In this document: positions 14,052 to 18,664 of the stretch, piece by piece
Layout: the number at the start of each line of letters is the position of its first letter
Numbering within the stretch: position 1 is the first letter of the stretch
DNA from: Candidatus Eiseniibacteriota bacterium
Lineage (GTDB): Bacteria; Arandabacterota; Arandabacteria; JAGLYR01
Length of the DNA: 18,664 bases
Direction: 5' to 3'
Assembly (NCBI GenBank): GCA_023132135.1
Contig: JAGLYR010000155.1
Span: 1 to 18,664, forward strand
Notes under the pieces: model-generated
The model's input: only the letters and a program-made list of their open reading frames with translations
What the model was told of the DNA's origin: nothing
The model's database searches: none
Position numbers and translations under genes: made by a program

Positions 14052-16091
14052 ATGAAGCGGCAACCGGCCTGTCTTGGCCTGATCCTGGCAATTCTTGTGG
14101 TTCTTCTGGCCGCCCCGGCGCGGGGGGACCGCGCCGGGGCGCTCACGTGCTACAACGCGGGCGTGTCCCTCCTGGCGGAAGGAAAAAACAGGGAAGCCAT
14201 CAAGGAGCTGCGGCGAGCCGTCCGCAAGGATTTCAAATTCGCCGACGCCCACGCCAAACTCGCCGACGCCTACTCCGGACTCGCCACCATCGAGGGCAGA
14301 AGACTGGCCGTGGAGGAATACCGGCTGGCGCTGCGCTACGACCCGGAGAATCCCGACTACCACCTCGCGCTCGGGAAGATCCGTGTTGACCAGACCTTCG
14401 ACCGCTACGCCGACACCCGCTTCCAGGAAGCCATCAAACTGAACCCGGATCTGACCGCCGCGTACCTGCAGCGGGGCCTCATCTACATCCGCCGCTGGCT
14501 GACCTGGCGCCAGTACACCGATGACCTGGAAACCGCTCGCGGTTCCTTCCAGGAAGCCTACGATCGGGGCTCCGGAGACCGGGACGTCTTCTACCATCTG
14601 GCACAGCTGTCGCTGGAGCTGGAGAATCCGGAAACAGCCCTGGACGTCTCGGAACAGATCCTGGAGGAGGATCCGGAGGATACCGGGGCGCGCTTTGTCT
14701 GCGCGCAAGCCCTGCATGATATGGAGAAACTCGAAGAGGCGGAGGAGAATTACCTCCTTGCGATTTCCACGCTGGGTGTCGAAGAAAAACTGCTATTTCT
14801 CGGGATTGAAGAGGTCGCTTCCCGGAAGCTGAGGAAGATGCTCTCGAAGATCGATCCGGACAGCACGCGGGAGCTGGCCCGGAGGTTCTGGCGGGAGCAT
14901 GACCCCTACCTGGCGACCAAGGTCAACGAGCGCCTGCTGGAGCATTGGCGCCGCATCCTCAAGGCCGACCTGTACTTTTCCTCGGACAAGATCGAACTCA
15001 AGGGGCGACATTCCTCGAGGGGCAAATCCTACATCCGCTATGGCCCGCCGACGGAGATGGTTTCCTATATCGGCGAGAATCTCCGTCCCAACGAACTCTG
15101 GACGTACCGGGTTGGGGGTAACCGGTTCCGGCTGCGATTCGAAGACCGTTTCATGAACGGCGAGTTCGGCTTCCCCTTCGGCTCCAGGGGCGGCGGGTCG
15201 GCCATGCGCTGGGAAATCCTCCTCCGCCAGCTCCCGGAGTTCTACGTGCCCGAGTTCGAGGGTAAGCAGGTTCGCATGATTTCGGATGCCTGTTCCTTCT
15301 TCCGCCACAAGGGCAAGACGCGGCAGGAGATCTACTACGCCATCCCGGGGCGGGATCTCGAACTGCGGAAGGAGGACAAAGGGTGGCAAGGACGGCTCCG
15401 GCGGCGGGTCGTAGTCTACGATCGGGACTGGCGCATTGCGGCACAGGAGTCTTCGACCGTTCTCACACACCCCTCCGGATCCCTGCATCTACTGAGGGAG
15501 GGAACCCTGGTGGATCAGATCCACTTCGACCTTAAGCCGGGAACCTACCTGGCGGCCATTGCGCTGGAAGACCGCGCCGCCGAGGTCATGGGGCTGACGG
15601 AGGTCGGGATCACGGCCAGGGCTTTCGAGGGAACGGATCTCGAGATCAGCGACATCCAGCTGGCCCGCTCTATCCACCGGGCGTCGGACCCGAGTCCCTT
15701 CAACAAGGCCGCCCTCCGGGTGGAACCCGAACCCTCCCACCAGTTCCAGAGATCGCATCCCGTGAACCTCTACTACGAGATCTACGGCCTGGATCTGGAC
15801 GAGACGGGGCACGCCCGGTTCCGAACCACTATCCGGGTGATTCCTCTCGAGGTGGAGGAAGACCAGGGATTCTGGGACGGGGTCCTCCGCCTGTTCGGCA
15901 AGAAACCGTCGACTCCGCCACACATCGCCAGCACCTACGGCCACACGGCCACCTCCAGATCCGCGCCCCAGCACGTCTCGCTGGATCTCACCCCTCTCCG
16001 CCCCGGCATGTACCGCGTGACCGTCATGATCGAGGATGCGATCGCCGGGATCCATACCGCGCGCAGTACGGTGTTGTATATAAGCAGATAA
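14052..16091 (+). CDS. Exported TPR protein with degenerate GWxTD domain, paralog A
   Basis: 679 aa. A signal peptide (residues 1-25, LAILVVLLAAPARG then D) leads to a TPR superhelix (about 27-260; e.g. ALTCYNAGVSLLAEGKNREA, PDYHLALGKI, AAYLQRGLIYI). A GWxTD-family region follows: FWREHDP (279-285), VNERLLEHWRRILKADLYF, then GRHSSRG (318-324) where the family normally has GWxTDRG, and YIRYGPPTE (327-335). The C-terminal half (about 350-679) is beta-rich and ends in strand-like LRPGMYRVTVMIED. GWxTD proteins occur widely in FCB bacteria and Acidobacteria, and their function is poorly known; the TPR part suggests protein-protein contacts in the periplasm. The gene downstream is a paralog sharing most motifs over the full length. 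Predicted to be translated from a leaderless mRNA. Confidence 0.88.
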   Translation: MKRQPACLGLILAILVVLLAAPARGDRAGALTCYNAGVSLLAEGKNREAIKELRRAVRKDFKFADAHAKLADAYSGLATIEGRRLAVEEYRLALRYDPENPDYHLALGKIRVDQTFDRYADTRFQEAIKLNPDLTAAYLQRGLIYIRRWLTWRQYTDDLETARGSFQEAYDRGSGDRDVFYHLAQLSLELENPETALDVSEQILEEDPEDTGARFVCAQALHDMEKLEEAEENYLLAISTLGVEEKLLFLGIEEVASRKLRKMLSKIDPDSTRELARRFWREHDPYLATKVNERLLEHWRRILKADLYFSSDKIELKGRHSSRGKSYIRYGPPTEMVSYIGENLRPNELWTYRVGGNRFRLRFEDRFMNGEFGFPFGSRGGGSAMRWEILLRQLPEFYVPEFEGKQVRMISDACSFFRHKGKTRQEIYYAIPGRDLELRKEDKGWQGRLRRRVVVYDRDWRIAAQESSTVLTHPSGSLHLLREGTLVDQIHFDLKPGTYLAAIALEDRAAEVMGLTEVGITARAFEGTDLEISDIQLARSIHRASDPSPFNKAALRVEPEPSHQFQRSHPVNLYYEIYGLDLDETGHARFRTTIRVIPLEVEEDQGFWDGVLRLFGKKPSTPPHIASTYGHTATSRSAPQHVSLDLTPLRPGMYRVTVMIEDAIAGIHTARSTVLYISR

Positions 16092-16123
16092 GGGACAAGA
16101 GCATGAGAGACAGTCCCTAGACG

Positions 16124-16392
16124 GGATCTTTTCATAACCCGGCTGGAAGATCTCGGGACTCCGACAAGGTCGGGGACCCGAGGACTTCCAGCCTTCATGT
16201 CCTGCTTCAGTGCGTTCAGTGTTCGGCTTTTCGCCAACCGGCAGGACAAGAGCCAGACCATAACACTGAATACACTGAAAGAAGACTGAGAACTGCTGAA
16301 GGCCCCGGAGTCCGGCCGAAGGGAACTGTCACCACGTTGACCGTACCCTTCAGCCGTACCCCGGGGCCGGGTCATGAAAAAGTCCAAGATCC
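16124..16392. mobile_element. MITE-like 269-bp structured element
   Basis: The ends are imperfect inverted repeats: the left end GGATCTTTTCATAACCCGGC (16124-16143) against the complement of 16366-16392, which has the same GGATCTT and TTCATGACCCGGC separated by 7 extra bases. The interior is full of self-complementary segments and has no ORF. It sits between AGTCCCTAG (16112-16120) and AGGGGCGACCC (16393-16403); near 3650 those two blocks are separated by only about 9 nt, which suggests that the 269 bp are an insertion. No clear target-site duplication is visible. It could instead be a structured RNA. Confidence 0.55.
16141..16193 (+). repeat. Long near-perfect hairpin within the element
   Basis: Three stacked stems: GGCTGGAAG (16141-16149) with CTTCCAGCC (16185-16193), CTCGGG (16152-16157) with CCCGAG (16177-16182), and CTCCGAC (16159-16165) with GTCGGGG (16169-16175, one G-U), around the loop AAG. 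Only an AT/GA internal loop and an A/A mismatch interrupt 22 pairs. It lies about 50 nt after the stop of paralog A and could also terminate or protect its mRNA. Confidence 0.8.
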
Positions 16393-16454
16393 AGGGGCGA
16401 CCCCTCACCCTCTCGCGGTTTCGCCCTCGCCTTGTCGCCTTCGCGCCCTCGCCC

Positions 16455-16482
16455 TTGACAATCGCCTGCTTGCCCCGATAAT
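16455..16482 (+). promoter_or_regulatory. Leaderless promoter TTGACA-N16-GATAAT-N6-ATG
   Basis: -35 at 16455-16460, -10 at 16477-16482, then GGTGCT and ATG 16489, so +1 coincides with the A of ATG. A C-rich CGCGCCCTCGCCC block abuts the -35, as it does (at a distance) at 3721-3733. Confidence 0.77.
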
Positions 16483-16488
16483 GGTGCT

Positions 16489-18597
16489 ATGCGCTATCGA
16501 CGCCTCATCGCACTCGTCCTCGCTGTGATCGTGTGCGCTTCCTTTCACTCGCAGGCATTCGCCGATCGCGAGAAGGCCCTCGAACACTACAGTTCCGGTC
16601 TCGCTCTGATGGAGGAAAGCAGATACCGGGACGCTATCAAGTCCTTCGAAAAGGCCGTCCACGAGGACTTCAAGTTCGCAGACGCCCACGCGAAGCTGGC
16701 AGCGGTCCACTTCCGACTCGCCACGATCGAGGAGCGAAGGCTGGCCGCCGAGGAATACGGTCTGGCCATCCGCTACGATCCGGACAACCCCGACTACCAC
16801 CTGGCGCTGGGGAGAGTCCAGATTGCCCAGTCTTTCGACCGGGCGGCCCTGGTTTCTCTTCGAAAGACCATCGAGCTGGATCCGGAAAGGGACAAAGCAT
16901 ACCTCGAACTGGGTCTGCTCCAGCTCCGCCTCTGGAGAGATGAGGGAAAGGACCTTCGCGAATCTTACGAGACTCTCCTTCAAGCCTACGGCCGGGGTTC
17001 CACGGACCGTGAGCTGCTTCACACTCTGGGCCAGGTTGCCAACGAAGTAGAGGAATTCGAAATCGCCGAGGAAGTCCTGCTGAGAGTCGTCCTCGAGTAT
17101 CCGTCCGACTCCGAAGCCCGATTCCAGTACGCCATGGCCCTCCACGGGCTGGGACGATTGGCGGAAGCGGAGGAAGCCTACCTGACCGCCATATCCATGA
17201 CCGGCGTCGGGGACCGCGCGTTTTACCTCGGAGTCCAGGGAGTTGCGAGCGCCGGTCTTGATCGCGAGTTACGCGGTTCAAACGAAACGGGAATCGCAGA
17301 CCTGGCGCGCCGGTTCTGGCGCGAGCAGGATCCGCTTCCCAGTACGGCGGTCAACGAACGTCTCCTTGAACACTGGCGCCGCATTCTTCAGGCCGACCTC
17401 CGTTTCTCCGCGCCAAAAGCCGGATGTCTTGGACGCTACACGGCCCGCGGCCAGACCTATGTCCGATTCGGCATTCCCACCCATCGGGTCTTTTCCATCG
17501 ACGAAACTCGCCGCCCGCTGCGCCGGGATGAGGCGATGCTTCGCCATCCACAGAGCCCGCAGCACAACTATGACATGATCGATCTCAACCCTCGACCCGC
17601 CGAGACGTGGACCTACTGGGTCGACGGCAAGCCCTTCGAGCTCACCTTCCGGGATCGATTCCTGGATGGCCAGTTCGGTTTTGCGTTCGACTTGGGAAGG
17701 GACGCTGCAAAGGACTGGGAGACCTTCGTACGAGAAATCCCCCAGATCTACCTTCCCGAGTACGAGGGGAAACAGATCCGGATGTTCGCCGACGCTTGTG
17801 CATTCTTCCGGAACCCCGGGACAACACTGCAGGAGATCTACTACGCCATCCCTGCCAGGCAACTCAGGTTCAGGAAGGAGGAGTCGGGCTGGAGCGGCAG
17901 GCTGGTGCGCCGGATTGTCCTCTACGACCTGGACTGGAAGGTCGTGGCCGCCGAATCAAGCACCATCGTCACCCAGATTTCGGGAACCCTCGACAACGTG
18001 AGGCAGGGCACTCTGGTCTATCTGAGCGGGATCGATCTCAAACCCGGACGGTACTTCGCGGCGATTTCCCTAGAGGATCCGGCTGCCGGAATCATGGGTT
18101 TGGCGGAGATCGATCTGTCGACCCGGTCCTTCGACTGGCCGGGGGTCCAACTCAGCGATATCCAATTGGCCCAGTCAATCACAACCACGGACACACCCAA
18201 CCCCTTCGATAAGGGGGGTCTCACCGTTGTTCCCGAACCTTCTCACTTTTTCCACCGCGCAGAGCCGGTCAACTTCTACTACGAAATCTACGGGCTGGGT
18301 CTGGATGAGGATGGGCGCTCGCGATTCAAGGTGACCGTCCGGGTCATCCCCGTGGACGTCGAAGACGCGGGAGGGCTCTGGCAGTTGGTCCGGCGTCTCT
18401 TCCGTCGGAAACCGACGACCCCACCGCACATCGGCAGTACCTTCACCCACACCGGCTCGTCCGACACCGCTCCCCAACGGCTGTCGCTCGACCTCTCTCC
18501 CCTGCGGTATGGGAAGTACGATCTCTCCGTCAGCGTGGAGGACCTGGTCGACGAGGGAACCGCCTCAGGGAAGACAGTGCTGTATATCACGCGGTGA
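16489..18597 (+). CDS. Exported TPR protein with degenerate GWxTD domain, paralog B
   Basis: 702 aa. Signal peptide to AFA-25, mature start DREKALEHY. The TPR region (about 27-250) is very close to paralog A (shared DFKFADAHAKLA, LATIE.RRLA.EEY, DNPDYHLALG). The GWxTD-type region has FWREQDP (276-282), VNERLLEHWRRIL, then GRYTARG (315-321) instead of GWxTDRG, and YVRFGIPT. Compared with A it carries an insertion of about 25-28 residues (around RRDEAMLRHPQSPQHNYDM) before AETWTYWVDG. The C-terminal half again matches A (EGKQIRMFADAC, QEIYYAIP, PVNFYYEIYGL, TPPHI). The strong similarity along the full length shows a gene duplication that kept even the promoter geometry. Its separate promoter permits independent regulation. 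Role unknown; probably a periplasmic or outer-membrane-associated scaffold. Confidence 0.88.
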   Translation: MRYRRLIALVLAVIVCASFHSQAFADREKALEHYSSGLALMEESRYRDAIKSFEKAVHEDFKFADAHAKLAAVHFRLATIEERRLAAEEYGLAIRYDPDNPDYHLALGRVQIAQSFDRAALVSLRKTIELDPERDKAYLELGLLQLRLWRDEGKDLRESYETLLQAYGRGSTDRELLHTLGQVANEVEEFEIAEEVLLRVVLEYPSDSEARFQYAMALHGLGRLAEAEEAYLTAISMTGVGDRAFYLGVQGVASAGLDRELRGSNETGIADLARRFWREQDPLPSTAVNERLLEHWRRILQADLRFSAPKAGCLGRYTARGQTYVRFGIPTHRVFSIDETRRPLRRDEAMLRHPQSPQHNYDMIDLNPRPAETWTYWVDGKPFELTFRDRFLDGQFGFAFDLGRDAAKDWETFVREIPQIYLPEYEGKQIRMFADACAFFRNPGTTLQEIYYAIPARQLRFRKEESGWSGRLVRRIVLYDLDWKVVAAESSTIVTQISGTLDNVRQGTLVYLSGIDLKPGRYFAAISLEDPAAGIMGLAEIDLSTRSFDWPGVQLSDIQLAQSITTTDTPNPFDKGGLTVVPEPSHFFHRAEPVNFYYEIYGLGLDEDGRSRFKVTVRVIPVDVEDAGGLWQLVRRLFRRKPTTPPHIGSTFTHTGSSDTAPQRLSLDLSPLRYGKYDLSVSVEDLVDEGTASGKTVLYITR

Positions 18598-18606
18598 GTG
18601 AGAACA

Positions 18607-18643
18607 AGTCCCTAGTCCGTAGTCCCTAGTCCCAAGTCCCTAG
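18607..18643 (+). repeat. AGTCCCT heptamer array, five units
   Basis: AGTCCCT, AGTCCGT, AGTCCCT, AGTCCCA, AGTCCCT, then AG. The first 23 bases equal those at 3634-3656, including the variant second unit. It begins 9 nt after the stop of paralog B. The following GCCTGGATTATGCA resembles 7902-7915. Confidence 0.9.
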
Positions 18644-18664
18644 CCTGGATTATGCACGCGTTTT

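Overview
The window looks like a GC-rich chromosomal segment from an uncultured, probably anaerobic or facultative bacterium. Several features fit the FCB-related candidate phyla (Eisenbacteria-like lineages are my best guess): GWxTD-type TPR proteins, a remnant of a FlgD/T9SS-like C-terminal domain, NHL and PEGA surface proteins, and promoters that place the transcription start on the start codon. This assignment is inference; there is no rRNA or marker gene in the window.

Region 1 (1-3642, + strand) is energy metabolism. It holds the 3' part of a selenocysteine-containing molybdopterin formate dehydrogenase, with an in-frame UGA at 254 and a textbook bacterial SECIS hairpin directly after it. 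A NuoE-NuoF fusion subunit follows, which would pass electrons between formate oxidation and NAD(H). The NuoE half keeps the exact spacing of the four [2Fe-2S] ligand positions but has lost three of the four cysteines.

Region 2 (3643-7902, + strand) starts with a repeat-rich intergenic stretch and a sigma70-like promoter. It then encodes a lipoprotein (FN3-like, PKD-like and a six-bladed NHL propeller) and an exported protein with five PEGA repeats and a membrane-anchored C-terminus. They are probably cotranscribed.

Region 3 (7947-13690, - strand) is accessory: two GT-C-like polytopic membrane proteins, an AAA/DUF4143 ATPase, and a small secreted protein of unknown function. Around the ATPase lie 25-bp direct repeats, the 3' remnant of a secreted-protein gene and a REP-like palindrome, so this part has been rearranged.

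Region 4 (14052-18597, + strand) is a tandem pair of long exported TPR proteins with a degenerate GWxTD domain, clearly paralogous. They are separated by a highly structured 269-bp MITE-like element that appears to have inserted into a recurring intergenic module.

Four genes (9737-, 12719-, 14052+, 16489+) share one promoter geometry: a TTGAC-type -35, a 16-17 nt spacer, an AT-rich -10 and exactly 6 nt before ATG. This predicts leaderless mRNAs. Intergenic DNA is full of heptamer repeats, palindromes and C-rich tracts that recur in the window and in places overlap stop codons.
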